From assembly GCF_900109265.1 (NCBI RefSeq), contig NZ_FNZM01000028.1:1-64000 (forward strand): a stretch of DNA of 64,000 nt. Direction: 5' to 3'. The DNA comes from Paraburkholderia tropica (GTDB taxonomy: Bacteria > Pseudomonadota > Gammaproteobacteria > Burkholderiales > Burkholderiaceae). Position 1 is the stretch's first letter. Each line of letters begins with the position of its first letter. A program made the translations under genes and the position numbers. Below are positions 1 to 8,640 of this stretch, piece after piece. Under the pieces are notes generated by a model. It saw only the letters and a list, made by a program, of their open reading frames with translations, was not told the origin of the DNA and searched no databases.

Positions 1-63
1 TTCTCCAGAAAGAGAGCCGGGGTTCTGGCGTTTGGGCGTGGGAAATACGCGTGCCCTGGGCAG

Positions 64-92
64 AAAAAAGCCGCCTCAAGGGCGGCTTTTTT
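64..92. terminator. Bidirectional intrinsic terminator
   Basis: A perfect 12-bp stem (AAAAAAGCCGCC with its complement) and a 5-nt loop, with A-run and T-run on either side, so it works in both directions. It lies just after the stop of the minus-strand M20 gene. The first 60 bases of the window show no recognisable feature. Confidence 0.85.
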
Positions 93-126
93 GTTTCCAC
101 ACGACACAGCAAACTACGCAGAAGAA

Positions 127-1320
127 CTACTTCTGCGCGAGAAATTTCGTCGCCAATTGCACCCAATACGACGAGCCGACCGGCAACAACTGGTCGTTGA
201 AATCGTAGCTCGCGTTGTGCAGCATGCACGGACCTGCGCCGTGTCCAGACTCGCGATGTCCGCCGTCGCCGTTACCGAGAAACGCGTAGCAGCCCGGCTT
301 TTCCAGCAGCATGAACGAGAAGTCTTCGGCGCCCATCGTCGGTTCCACGCTCGCGTCGACGCGAGCCGCGCCCACCACTTCGCGCATCACCTCGGCGGCA
401 AATTGCGTTTCCGCGCTGCTGTTCACGGTGGGCGGATAATTGCGATGGAATGTGATCTCGACCGAGCAGTCGTACGCATCGGCCGTGCTCTCGGCGATCT
501 TGCGCAGTCTCGACTCGATCAGATCAAGCGTTTCCGTCGTGAAGGTGCGCACCGTGCCCGCAATCCACGCCGTATTCGGCACCACGTTCACGGCATCGCC
601 CGCATGAATCTGCGTGATCGACAGCACAGCGGTATCCAGCGGCTTCTTGTTGCGCGTGATGATGCTTTGCAGCCCGTTGGCGATCTGCACTGCGGTGAAC
701 ACCGGATCGCGCCCGTTGTGCGGCAGGGCGGCATGCGAGCCCACGCCTTTGATTTCGATTCGGAATTCGTTGCTCGACGCCATGATCGGCCCTTCGGTCA
801 CGCCGAAGACACCAGCGGGCATGCCAGGCCAGTTATGAATGCCGAATACGGCATCGACGGGAAAGCGCGTGAAAAGACCATCGTCGATCATCGCCTTCGC
901 GCCCGCGCCGCCTTCCTCGGCGGGCTGAAAGATGAAGACAATGGTGCCGTCGAATGTGCCATGCCGGGCGAGATATTGCGCGGCGCCCAGCAGCATGGCC
1001 GTATGTCCGTCGTGGCCGCACGCGTGCATCTTGCCGTCGTTGCGCGAGCGATGATCGAAGGTGTTCAGTTCCTGAATCGGCAGCGCGTCCATATCGGCGC
1101 GCAGGCCGATCGAGCGTGCGCCGTTGCCGCGTTTGAGCACGCCGACCACGCCCGTCTTGCCCAGACCGCGATGCACCTCGATACCCCATTCGGCCAGTTT
1201 CGACGCCACGAGATCGGCGGTCTGGCTTTCTTCGTAGCGCAGTTCCGGATGGGCATGGATCGTTCGTCGTAAGCCCTGGATTTCGCCTTGGGCGGCCTGG
1301 ATTTCCGGGATCAGTTTCAT
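127..1320 (-). CDS. M20 family metallo-amidohydrolase (hippurate/IAA-amino-acid hydrolase type)
   Basis: This 397-aa cytosolic enzyme is predicted to hydrolyse N-acyl amino acids such as hippurate or indole-acetyl amino acids; the true substrate cannot be read from sequence. Metal-site motifs are visible: RADMDALP near residue 75, the HACGHDGH block near 101-108 whose Cys and His are di-metal ligands in this family, EEGGAG near 136, and MGAEDFSF near 333. The dimerisation domain carries GSHAALPHNGRDP near 195. Length matches the family. It is divergent from the molybdopterin oxidoreductase gene across a 169-bp gap. The family call is secure, the substrate is not. Confidence 0.9.
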   Translation of the reverse strand: MKLIPEIQAAQGEIQGLRRTIHAHPELRYEESQTADLVASKLAEWGIEVHRGLGKTGVVGVLKRGNGARSIGLRADMDALPIQELNTFDHRSRNDGKMHACGHDGHTAMLLGAAQYLARHGTFDGTIVFIFQPAEEGGAGAKAMIDDGLFTRFPVDAVFGIHNWPGMPAGVFGVTEGPIMASSNEFRIEIKGVGSHAALPHNGRDPVFTAVQIANGLQSIITRNKKPLDTAVLSITQIHAGDAVNVVPNTAWIAGTVRTFTTETLDLIESRLRKIAESTADAYDCSVEITFHRNYPPTVNSSAETQFAAEVMREVVGAARVDASVEPTMGAEDFSFMLLEKPGCYAFLGNGDGGHRESGHGAGPCMLHNASYDFNDQLLPVGSSYWVQLATKFLAQK

Positions 1321-1489
1321 GGCGGGCAGTGCTCGAAAAGTGGGCGCCCGGCGATCAGGCCGGGTCTAGACGAACCATTCTACGCCGAAGCTTTTTTTTC
1401 GCGCTCCAGCCCCCGGCGCATGGCGGTTGGGTGCGCTGCGCATAATAAAATCGCAGTACTGACACCTTGCCGCACCCACGGAATCTCTC

Positions 1490-3568
1490 ATGAACGCCCG
1501 AGCCGACTTTGCCCGCGCCGTCTGTCCCCACGACTGCCCCGACACCTGCGCGATGCGCGTGACCGTCGAGAACGGCAAGGCGATCAAGGTGAGCGGCGAC
1601 CCCGATCACGCGCCGACGCAAGGCGTGCTCTGCACGAAGGTCACGCGCTACGCCGAACGCGTGCACCATCCGAAGCGTCTGACGCAGCCGATGAAGCGCG
1701 TCGGCGCCAAGGGAGAAGGGCGTTTCGAGCCGATTACCTGGGACGAGGCCTGCGCCATCGCGGCCGAGCGGCTCGGCGAGATCGCGCAGCGCGCGCCTGA
1801 GGCGATCCTGCCGTACAGCTATGCGGGCACGATGGGGCTCGTGCAAGGCGACAGCATCGCGCAACGCTTCTTCCACAAGCTCGGTGCGTCGCGGCTCGAT
1901 CGCGCGATCTGCGCGGCGGCCGGCGCGGCGGGCCTGCGCTACACGTATGGCTCGAGCCTCGGCATGCTCACCGAGCACTTCGCGGAAAGCGAAGTCATCC
2001 TGATCTGGGGCGCGAATCCGATCGCGTCGAATCTGCACTTCTGGACCCGCGCGCAGGAAGCGAAGCGCAACGGCGCGAAGCTGATCGCGATCGACCCGTA
2101 TCGCTCGCTGACCGCCGAGAAGTGTCATCAGCACATCGCGCTGAAGCCCGGCACCGACGGCGCACTCGCGCTCGGCATGATGCACGTGTTGATCACCGAA
2201 GACCGGCTCGATCACGACTACATCGCCGCGCACACGCACGGCTACGAGCCCCTGAAAGCGCGCGCGCTGACTTACACGCCGGCCCGCGTCGCGCAGATTT
2301 GCGGCATCGAGGAACAGACCATCGTCGATCTCGCGCGCCTTTATGCGTCGACGCGCAAGGTCGCGATCCGCATGAACTACGGTCTGCAACGCGTACGCGG
2401 CGGCGGCAACGCGGTGCGTGCGATCGCCTGTCTGCCCGCGCTCACCGGTGCGTGGCGCGAGCGTTCCGGCGGCGTGCTGCTGTCGTCGTCGGGTTGGGCA
2501 CCGGTCGATGCTCACGCGCTGCAGCGTCCCGACCTGATCCCGGGTTGGCCGAAGCATCAGCCGCGCATCGTCAACATGAACCAGATCGGCGACGCGCTCA
2601 CGCATGCGGGCGACACCGCGTTCGGTCCGAAGATCGAAGCGGTCGTGGTCTACAACTCGAATCCCGTTGCCGTCGCGCCGGACTCCGCGAAGGTGGCGAC
2701 CGGCTTCGCGCGCGACGACCTGTTCACGATCGTGCTCGAACAGTTCCAGACCGATACCGCCGATTACGCCGATCTGTTGCTGCCCGCGACCACGCAGCTC
2801 GAACACCTCGACGTGCATAAGTCCTACGGCCACACGCACGTGATGGCGAATCTGCCTGCAATCGCGCCGGTGGGCGAGGCGCGTCCGAACACGGAAATTT
2901 TCCGCTCGATTGCGCGCGCGATGGGCCTGACCGAGCCCGCGCTGTTCGAGAGTGACGAAGAGGTGGCGTCGCGTGCATTCGACTGGCGCGATCCGGCCTT
3001 CGACGGCGCGAACTGGGACACGCTCAAGCAGAACGCGTGGATCAAGCTGAATATTGCCGATGCGCCGTTCGCGCACGGCGGCTTCCGCACGCCGACGGGC
3101 AAGTGCGAGTTCTACAGCGAAGCGCTCGCGCAAGCGGGCCTCGACCCGCTGCCCGACTATCTGCCGCCGCACGAATCGGCCGACGGTGCGCCCGAACTCG
3201 CGGCGCGTTATCCGCTGGCGATGATCTCGCCGCCCGCGCGCAATTTCCTCAACAGCACCTTCGTGAACGTCGAGAGCCTGCGCGCCACCGAAGGCGAACC
3301 GCACATCGATCTCAATCCCGCCGACGCCGCCCTGCGCAATATCGTCGACGGCGATCAGGTTCGCGTCTTCAACGATCGCGGCTCGATGCGTGCGCGCGCA
3401 CGCGTGTCCGAACGCGCGCGCGAAGGTCTCGTGGTCGGCTTGTCGATCTGGTGGAAGAAGCTCGCGCCCGACGGTCGCAACGCCAACGAGGTGACGAGCC
3501 AGGCGCTTACCGACCTCGGCAATTCGGCGACGTTCTACGACTGCCTCGTCGAAGTCGAACGCGCGTAA
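1490..3568 (+). CDS. Molybdopterin-dependent oxidoreductase, single subunit
   Basis: This 692-aa protein belongs to the DMSO reductase/formate dehydrogenase superfamily, which binds bis-molybdopterin guanine dinucleotide. The N-terminal CPHDCPDTC motif (residues 11-19), followed by a Cys near 45 (VLCTKV), is the four-Cys [4Fe-4S] site of the family. The central pterin-binding domains and a C-terminal molydopterin-binding domain (from about 565, with the NFLNSTF block) follow. No Tat signal is present, so it should be cytosolic. No electron-transfer subunit or chaperone gene is adjacent, and the reaction cannot be inferred. A 124-bp gap separates it from the acyl-CoA ligase gene. Confidence 0.88.
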   Translation: MNARADFARAVCPHDCPDTCAMRVTVENGKAIKVSGDPDHAPTQGVLCTKVTRYAERVHHPKRLTQPMKRVGAKGEGRFEPITWDEACAIAAERLGEIAQRAPEAILPYSYAGTMGLVQGDSIAQRFFHKLGASRLDRAICAAAGAAGLRYTYGSSLGMLTEHFAESEVILIWGANPIASNLHFWTRAQEAKRNGAKLIAIDPYRSLTAEKCHQHIALKPGTDGALALGMMHVLITEDRLDHDYIAAHTHGYEPLKARALTYTPARVAQICGIEEQTIVDLARLYASTRKVAIRMNYGLQRVRGGGNAVRAIACLPALTGAWRERSGGVLLSSSGWAPVDAHALQRPDLIPGWPKHQPRIVNMNQIGDALTHAGDTAFGPKIEAVVVYNSNPVAVAPDSAKVATGFARDDLFTIVLEQFQTDTADYADLLLPATTQLEHLDVHKSYGHTHVMANLPAIAPVGEARPNTEIFRSIARAMGLTEPALFESDEEVASRAFDWRDPAFDGANWDTLKQNAWIKLNIADAPFAHGGFRTPTGKCEFYSEALAQAGLDPLPDYLPPHESADGAPELAARYPLAMISPPARNFLNSTFVNVESLRATEGEPHIDLNPADAALRNIVDGDQVRVFNDRGSMRARARVSERAREGLVVGLSIWWKKLAPDGRNANEVTSQALTDLGNSATFYDCLVEVERA

Positions 3569-3692
3569 ACCCTGGCCGAAAGGGTTGGAGGGCGCTTTCT
3601 AACTCGCTGATTCCCGTAAGAAAAACACGGTCGCCGTGCTACGATCCATTTTTTAGCACGACCATTCGAAAATATAGAGGAGGAGACGCCGC

Positions 3693-5372
3693 ATGGAAAA
3701 GGTCTGGCTGAAATCGTACCCGCCGGGCGTGCCCGCCGAGATCGACGCGAGCCAATACGCGTCCATCACGGCGCTGCTCACGGAGAGTTTCAACGCGAAT
3801 CGCGCGAAGCCCGCGTTCGCCTGCATGGGCAAGGCCATCACCTACGGACAGCTCGACGAGCTGTCGAAGCGGCTCGCCGCCTGGTTCCAGTCGCGCGGCA
3901 TCGCGCCCGGCGCGCGCATCGCCATCATGATGCCCAACGTGCTGCAATATCCGGTCGCGCTCGCCGCGATCCTGCGCGCGGGCTACGTGGTCGTGAACGT
4001 CAATCCGCTTTACACGCCGCGCGAGCTCGAGCATCAGCTCAAGGACAGCGGCGCCGAAGCGATCATCATCCTCGAGAACTTCGCCAACACGCTCCAGGCC
4101 GTGATCGCGCAAACGCGCGTGAAGCACGTCGTGGTCGCGTCGATGGGCGATCTGCTCGGCGCGGCGAAGGGCTTCATCGTCAATTTCGTCGTGCGCCGCG
4201 TGAAGAAGATGGTGCCCGCGTGGAGTCTGCCCGGTCACGTGCCGTTCAAGGCCGCGCTCGCGGCCGGCGCGCGCCAGAGCTTCAAGCCCGTCGAGCAGAA
4301 GCCCGACGACGTCGCCTTCCTTCAATACACGGGCGGCACGACCGGCGTATCGAAGGGCGCGACGCTGCTGCACCGCAATCTGATCGCCAACGTCCTGCAG
4401 TCGGCGGCGTGGACCGAGCCCGCGCTCGCGCGTCTGCCGGCCGGCGTGCAGCCGGTCACGGTCGCGGCGCTGCCGCTCTATCACGTGTTCGCGCTCACCG
4501 TCTGCGGCTTGCTGACGATGCGCACGGGCGGCCTCGCGATCCTGATTCCGAATCCGCGCGACATCGCGGGCATGATCAAGGAACTGCACGGCTATTCGAT
4601 TACGACGTTCCCGGCGGTCAACACGCTCTATAACGCGATTCTCAATCATCCCGATTTCGACAAGCTCGACTTCTCGCATCTGCTGGTCGCGAACGGCGGC
4701 GGCATGGCGGTGCAGGAAGCGGTTGCGAAGCGCTGGTACGAGCGCACGCAAACGCCGATTGTCGAAGGTTATGGGTTGTCCGAAACATCGCCGAGCGTGA
4801 CCTGCAACCCGACCACGGCCACCGAGTACACGGGCACGATCGGGCTGCCGCTGCCGTCCACCGAAATCTCGATTCGCGACGACGACGGCAACGAACTGCC
4901 GATCGGCGAAGCGGGCGAGATCTGCATTCGCGGACCGCAGGTGATGGCGGGTTACTGGCAGCGTCCGGAAGAAACGGCGAAGGTCATGACCGCCGACGGC
5001 TACTTCAAGTCGGGCGACGTCGGCGTGATGAATACGCGTGGCTATATCAAGCTCGTCGACCGCAAGAAGGACATGATTCTGGTGTCGGGCTTCAACGTTT
5101 ATCCGAACGAAGTCGAGGACGTGGTCGCGAAGCTGCCGGGCGTGTTCGAAGTGGCGGCCGTGGGCGTGCCCGATCAGCATTCGGGCGAAGCGGTGAAGCT
5201 CTATATCGTCAAGAAGGATCCGGCGCTCACCGACAAGGACGTGTTCGACTACTGCAAGACGCAGCTCACGGGCTACAAGCGTCCGAAGCTCATCGAGTTC
5301 CGCAACGATCTGCCGAAGAGCAACGTCGGCAAGATCCTGCGTCGCGAATTGCGGGACACGCGCGTGTCGTAA
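3693..5372 (+). CDS. fadD: Long-chain fatty acid-CoA ligase
   Basis: This 559-aa adenylate-forming enzyme activates fatty acids with ATP to acyl-CoA for beta-oxidation or lipid assembly. The AMP-binding P-loop YTGGTTGVSKG is near residues 212-222, the adenylation motif EGYGLSETSP near 355, and the hinge with the FACS-type GYxKLVDRKKDM block near 450. The C-terminal domain ends with KSNVGKILRREL, which contains the catalytic lysine. Length equals that of E. coli FadD. A strong ribosome-binding site (AGGAGGAG) precedes the ATG, and a terminator follows. The symbol is by family; several FadD paralogues are usual in these bacteria. Confidence 0.9.
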   Translation: MEKVWLKSYPPGVPAEIDASQYASITALLTESFNANRAKPAFACMGKAITYGQLDELSKRLAAWFQSRGIAPGARIAIMMPNVLQYPVALAAILRAGYVVVNVNPLYTPRELEHQLKDSGAEAIIILENFANTLQAVIAQTRVKHVVVASMGDLLGAAKGFIVNFVVRRVKKMVPAWSLPGHVPFKAALAAGARQSFKPVEQKPDDVAFLQYTGGTTGVSKGATLLHRNLIANVLQSAAWTEPALARLPAGVQPVTVAALPLYHVFALTVCGLLTMRTGGLAILIPNPRDIAGMIKELHGYSITTFPAVNTLYNAILNHPDFDKLDFSHLLVANGGGMAVQEAVAKRWYERTQTPIVEGYGLSETSPSVTCNPTTATEYTGTIGLPLPSTEISIRDDDGNELPIGEAGEICIRGPQVMAGYWQRPEETAKVMTADGYFKSGDVGVMNTRGYIKLVDRKKDMILVSGFNVYPNEVEDVVAKLPGVFEVAAVGVPDQHSGEAVKLYIVKKDPALTDKDVFDYCKTQLTGYKRPKLIEFRNDLPKSNVGKILRRELRDTRVS

Positions 5373-5397
5373 CAGCGCGGCGCTCGCAGCGTTCGTG

Positions 5398-5430
5398 AAA
5401 AAAGCCTGCCCGAAAGGGCGGGCTTTTTTT
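5398..5430 (+). terminator. Intrinsic terminator after the acyl-CoA ligase gene
   Basis: Stem GCCTGCCC/GGGCGGGC (one T-G pair), loop GAAA, followed by a run of seven T. It lies 25 bp after the fadD stop. Confidence 0.85.
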
Positions 5431-5446
5431 ATGCGCCGCATCAAAG

Positions 5447-5470
5447 AAAAAAGGCGCCCGCGGGCGCCTT
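5447..5470 (-). terminator. Intrinsic terminator of the porin gene
   Basis: Read on the minus strand this is the self-complementary GGCGCCCGCGGGCGCC stem followed by a T-run. It begins just downstream of the porin stop. With the terminator at 5398-5430 it separates two convergent transcripts. Confidence 0.8.
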
Positions 5471-5493
5471 CGAGACTACTACGGCTGTTCTTC

Positions 5494-6696
5494 TTAGAAC
5501 TTGTGACGGATGCCGACGCGGGCCGTGAACTGGTTCTGGTTCGACGAACCCGACAGGCCGTTGATGCCAGCCGTCGCGTCGACCACCTGACCTGCGTAGT
5601 TCAGCGTTTCGCCCAGCGCATGCTGGTACACGCCGATCACGTAGACGTCGGTGCGCTTCGACAGGAAGTAGTCGACGCCGACTGCGCCCTGGTGGTACTG
5701 GGCACGCGAAGCGCCGTTGATCGACGCGCCGCGCGTGTAGTCGTACGCCGCGCCAACCAGCAGAGCCGGCGTGAGCTGGTACTTGAAGTTCACTTCGGCG
5801 TTGTTGAACGTCGCCGACTGGCCGCGGTAACCGGCGATCGCTGCGTTCGAGTACGACGAGCCGAGGTTCGCGAAGCGGATGTTCGAATACGTCAGGCCGA
5901 ACGTTGCTGCGCCGAACGTGTACGCGCCGCCCGCACCGATCACCTGGTACGTGTTGGCCGAAGCGAAGCCCGCGTAGACCGGCGAGCTCACGGCGTAGCC
6001 CGAAGCCGCGACGCCCGTGTTCGCAGCGATCGTGCCGCCGTTGTTGAACAGGCCGCCCGAGGCTGCCGGCGTGCGCGCGTTCAAATAGGCGAGGCCGAGG
6101 GCCAGCGGGCCGTTGTTGTAGCCTGCGCCCAGCGACCAGATCTGGTTGTGGGTGAAGTCGCCCGCCGTGCCGCCGAAGCTGTACGTGCCGCCAAACGTCA
6201 GGCCAGCGTAGTTCGCGCTGGTGAACTTGATCGTGTTGTTGGTGCGGTACGCGTTGTTGAAGTTGTCGATGTCGCCCGGGTGAGCCGCGATGTAGCCGCC
6301 CCACTGGTCGCCCGCTTCGAGCGGACCGACGTAGTCGACGACGGAGTCGTACTGACGACCCAGCGTGACCGTGCCGATCTGCGTGTTGCTCAGGCCGACG
6401 TAGGCTTGACGACCGAACATCAGGCCGCCTTGACCGAGCTTGCCGTTGTTCACGTCGAAACCGTTTTCGAGCACGAAGACCGCCTTCAGACCGCCGCCCA
6501 GATCCTCAGCGCCGCGCAGGCCGAAACGGCTGCCCTGCAGCACGCCGCTCGAGAGGTTGTACAGGTGCTTGCCGCCCGAGTTCGTGTTGATGTTGAAACC
6601 TTCGTCGATGATGCCGTACAGCGTGACACTGCTCTGTGCGTGAGCAACGCCCGCGAACGCGCCCAGCGCAGCAAGCGCGAGAAGCGACTTCTTCAT
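5494..6696 (-). CDS. Gram-negative general porin (OmpC-like, trimeric 16-strand type)
   Basis: This 400-aa outer membrane protein forms diffusion channels for small hydrophilic solutes. A signal peptide of about 20 residues (MKKSLLALAALGAFAGVAHA) ends in an AHA cleavage site, and the mature part starts QSSVTLYGIIDEGF, the classical first strand of Burkholderia/Neisseria porins. The C-terminus GIRHKF ends in the terminal Phe needed for outer membrane assembly. FGLRG and FGRQAYVGL blocks are in strands typical of the family. A GGAGA ribosome-binding site lies 8 nt before the ATG. Several paralogues are usual, so no symbol is given. Confidence 0.93.
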   Translation of the reverse strand: MKKSLLALAALGAFAGVAHAQSSVTLYGIIDEGFNINTNSGGKHLYNLSSGVLQGSRFGLRGAEDLGGGLKAVFVLENGFDVNNGKLGQGGLMFGRQAYVGLSNTQIGTVTLGRQYDSVVDYVGPLEAGDQWGGYIAAHPGDIDNFNNAYRTNNTIKFTSANYAGLTFGGTYSFGGTAGDFTHNQIWSLGAGYNNGPLALGLAYLNARTPAASGGLFNNGGTIAANTGVAASGYAVSSPVYAGFASANTYQVIGAGGAYTFGAATFGLTYSNIRFANLGSSYSNAAIAGYRGQSATFNNAEVNFKYQLTPALLVGAAYDYTRGASINGASRAQYHQGAVGVDYFLSKRTDVYVIGVYQHALGETLNYAGQVVDATAGINGLSGSSNQNQFTARVGIRHKF

Positions 6697-7091
6697 TGAA
6701 TGATCTCCAGTATTTTGCGAATCTTTTATGCGTCTTTTTACAAGGCCGATTCTTATGTAGTGCGATGTGTCGTGCTGTGGCCTTGCGTGTCTAACTTCGC
6801 GAGAAGTTGCACGTAATGTAACAAAAGGGTTAGGGGTGACAAAGGAAAAGGCAGGACGCTCCTAAGTACCTGTTTCGTTTACACAACATGGTCTAGAATA
6901 TGCGCCGGGTATCGGCGCTGCCCCTGATTGACGGCGCGGCGAGAGTTCCTGTAGTGCTTTTTTAACGGCCGGTCGGTCGGCGAATGCGAGATGCTTATCA
7001 GACGCATTTCGCGCCAGGTCGTCGGCGCTCGGGGTCGTGTTTTGGCTGTGCTTTTGCCGTGCTGTTTGCAGTGCGCGAGGAGGGAGGTTGG
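6697..7091. other. Intergenic region between divergent porin and coq7 genes
   Basis: This 395-bp gap must hold promoters for both neighbours. The part near the porin is AT-rich compared with the surroundings, as expected for a highly expressed outer membrane protein gene, but I could not pick a convincing -35/-10 pair for either gene. An in-frame extension of coq7 to 6984 exists but lacks a ribosome-binding site. No RNA gene or repeat was recognised. Confidence 0.5.
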
Positions 7092-7805
7092 ATGACGCTT
7101 GACGAGTTGATTACCGAATTCGATCGGGGCCTGCGCTCGATCACTGGTGTGTCGCGCATGTCGCGGCCCATCCCTCAGCCTTCCCCCGAATCGGCCGCGG
7201 CACGCACGCGCGCGCAAGACGTCGCACTCGCGGCCGGCGACGAATCCGAAGTCGCTGGCGTGGCGGCGGTCGGCACCGCGCCCGGCGAGCTCACGGCCGC
7301 CGAGCGTTCGCACGCGGCGGGCCTCATGCGCGTGAATCACGTGGGCGAAGTTTGCGCGCAGGCGCTTTATCAGGCGCAGAAGATCGCCACGCGCTCGCCG
7401 TCGCTGAAGGCTGCCTTCGAGCACGCCGCGCAGGAAGAGGAAGATCACCTCGCCTGGACCGCGCGCCGTCTGGAAGCGCTCGATTCGCGTCCGAGCCTGC
7501 TCAATCCGCTCTGGTACGCGGGCGCGCTCGCGATCGGCTTCGCGGCGGGCCGTCTGGGCGACCGGGTCAGTCTCGGCTTCATGGCCGAAACCGAACGCCA
7601 GGTCGAACATCACCTGGACAGCCACCTCGACGCCTTGCCGCCCGCCGACCTCGAATCGCGCGCCATCGTCGAACAGATGCGCACCGACGAGATCGCCCAC
7701 GCGCGCTCGGCCACCGACCTCGGCGGCATCGAATTGCCGCTGCCGATGCGCTCGCTCATGCGCGCCGCGTCGAAAGTCATGACGCGCACGGCCTACTACA
7801 TCTAG
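7092..7805 (+). CDS. coq7: 2-polyprenyl-3-methyl-6-methoxy-1,4-benzoquinone monooxygenase (DMQ hydroxylase)
   Basis: This 237-aa di-iron enzyme performs the last ring hydroxylation of ubiquinone biosynthesis at the inner membrane. The di-iron ligands of the ferritin-like fold are visible: MRVNHVGEVCAQ with the first Glu near residue 83, the E-x-x-H of EEEDHLAW near 110-117, ETERQVEHH near 165, and EQMRTDEIAHA with the last E-x-x-H near 200. The chosen ATG has a strong AGGAGGGAGG ribosome-binding site 4-13 nt upstream; a longer in-frame start at 6984 has none. It is followed by a 389-bp gap before mraZ. Confidence 0.92.
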   Translation: MTLDELITEFDRGLRSITGVSRMSRPIPQPSPESAAARTRAQDVALAAGDESEVAGVAAVGTAPGELTAAERSHAAGLMRVNHVGEVCAQALYQAQKIATRSPSLKAAFEHAAQEEEDHLAWTARRLEALDSRPSLLNPLWYAGALAIGFAAGRLGDRVSLGFMAETERQVEHHLDSHLDALPPADLESRAIVEQMRTDEIAHARSATDLGGIELPLPMRSLMRAASKVMTRTAYYI

Positions 7806-8194
7806 TGATTTTGCGCGGGCAGGTGGGAGACGCCCGCCCGCGCGATTACCGCCCCTTTAGCGCATTTAGCCTTTCGCTTTAATCCCCGCCAACGCCCCGC
7901 ACCACCGCGATTTTCACCGCCTATTTCACGTATCACCTTCACAACCTGCGTTAGCTCATTCATTCATAACGGTTTTTGGCTTTGCGCCTGACTTGAACAA
8001 GTGCCGCTAAGTCCTTGTTCTAGCGGATAAATTTCGTCAAAAAACGCGCCAGCCACCTTGACCCTCGTTGGGCCTTCCTCTAAAGTGGGAGACAGTGTGA
8101 GAAAGTGTATTTTTGTGTGATTCCAGATACGTATTCGGGTAAATTTCCTGAGATTTAGACGGGCGGCGATCGGCGCCGCGTGAGGGGGAGCAAA
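7806..8194 (+). other. Intergenic region carrying the dcw cluster control region
   Basis: This 389-bp gap holds, left to right, a GC-rich inverted repeat just after coq7 (GCGCGGGC paired with GCCCGCGC, no T-run), an interleaved pair of inverted repeats at 7995-8026, and the four-copy MraZ-type repeat at 8084-8120. The promoter itself must lie here, but no -35/-10 pair stands out. Confidence 0.6.
8084..8120 (+). promoter_or_regulatory. Putative MraZ operator: four repeats with a 10-bp period
   Basis: Four related heptamers, AGTGGGA (8084), AGTGTGA (8094), AGTGTAT (8104) and TGTGTGA (8114), start exactly 10 bp apart, so they lie on one face of the helix. In E. coli MraZ binds direct TGGG-type repeats with the same period in its own promoter and controls the dcw cluster. 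Only the first copy keeps the full GTGGG core; the others are degenerate. The call is by position, spacing and core similarity. Confidence 0.7.
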
Positions 8195-8623
8195 TTGTTC
8201 CAGGGGGCGTCGGCGCTGACACTCGATGCGAAAGGACGGATGTCGATTCCGTCTCGCTATCGGGACGCGCTGCAACAACAGGCAGAAGGCCGGGTGACGA
8301 TCACCAAGCACCCGGACGGCTGCCTGTTGCTATTTCCGCGCCCTGAATGGGAAGTCTTCCGCGCGAAAGTCGCCGCATTGCCGATGGACGCCCACTGGTG
8401 GCGCCGCATTTTTCTCGGTAATGCGTCCGACGTCGACCTCGACAGCGCGGGTCGCGTGCTCGTCTCTCCCGAATTACGTCTCGCAGCTGGTATGGAAAAG
8501 GAAGTCATGCTGCTCGGCATGGGTAGTCATTTTGAGTTGTGGGATGCGCAAACCTACGCCGCGAAGGAACAGGCGGCGATGGCCCAAGGCATGCCCGACG
8601 CCTTGAAGAATTTCACGTTCTGA
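8195..8623 (+). CDS. mraZ: Transcriptional regulator MraZ
   Basis: This 142-aa protein is the first gene of the division and cell-wall cluster and is a DNA-binding regulator of its own promoter. Two AbrB-like SpoVT repeats are visible: LDAKGRMSIPSRYR near residues 9-22 and LDSAGRVLVSPELR near 85-98, the DxxGR-x-x-P pattern of the family. I chose the TTG at 8195, giving MFQGASALTLD, the family's usual N-terminus, with GAGGGGGAG just upstream. A GTG at 8180 would add five residues and overlap that ribosome-binding site. Confidence 0.92.
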   Translation: MFQGASALTLDAKGRMSIPSRYRDALQQQAEGRVTITKHPDGCLLLFPRPEWEVFRAKVAALPMDAHWWRRIFLGNASDVDLDSAGRVLVSPELRLAAGMEKEVMLLGMGSHFELWDAQTYAAKEQAAMAQGMPDALKNFTF

Positions 8624-8640
8624 TCGCGGTTTAAAACGCT

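Noticed and set aside
1355..3304. Long minus-strand frame opposite the molybdopterin oxidoreductase gene
   Set aside because: It is Arg/His/Val-rich with no family motif and is the usual antisense shadow of a GC-rich gene. Similar long frames oppose fadD, ftsI, murE, murF, secA, proS and nrdA.
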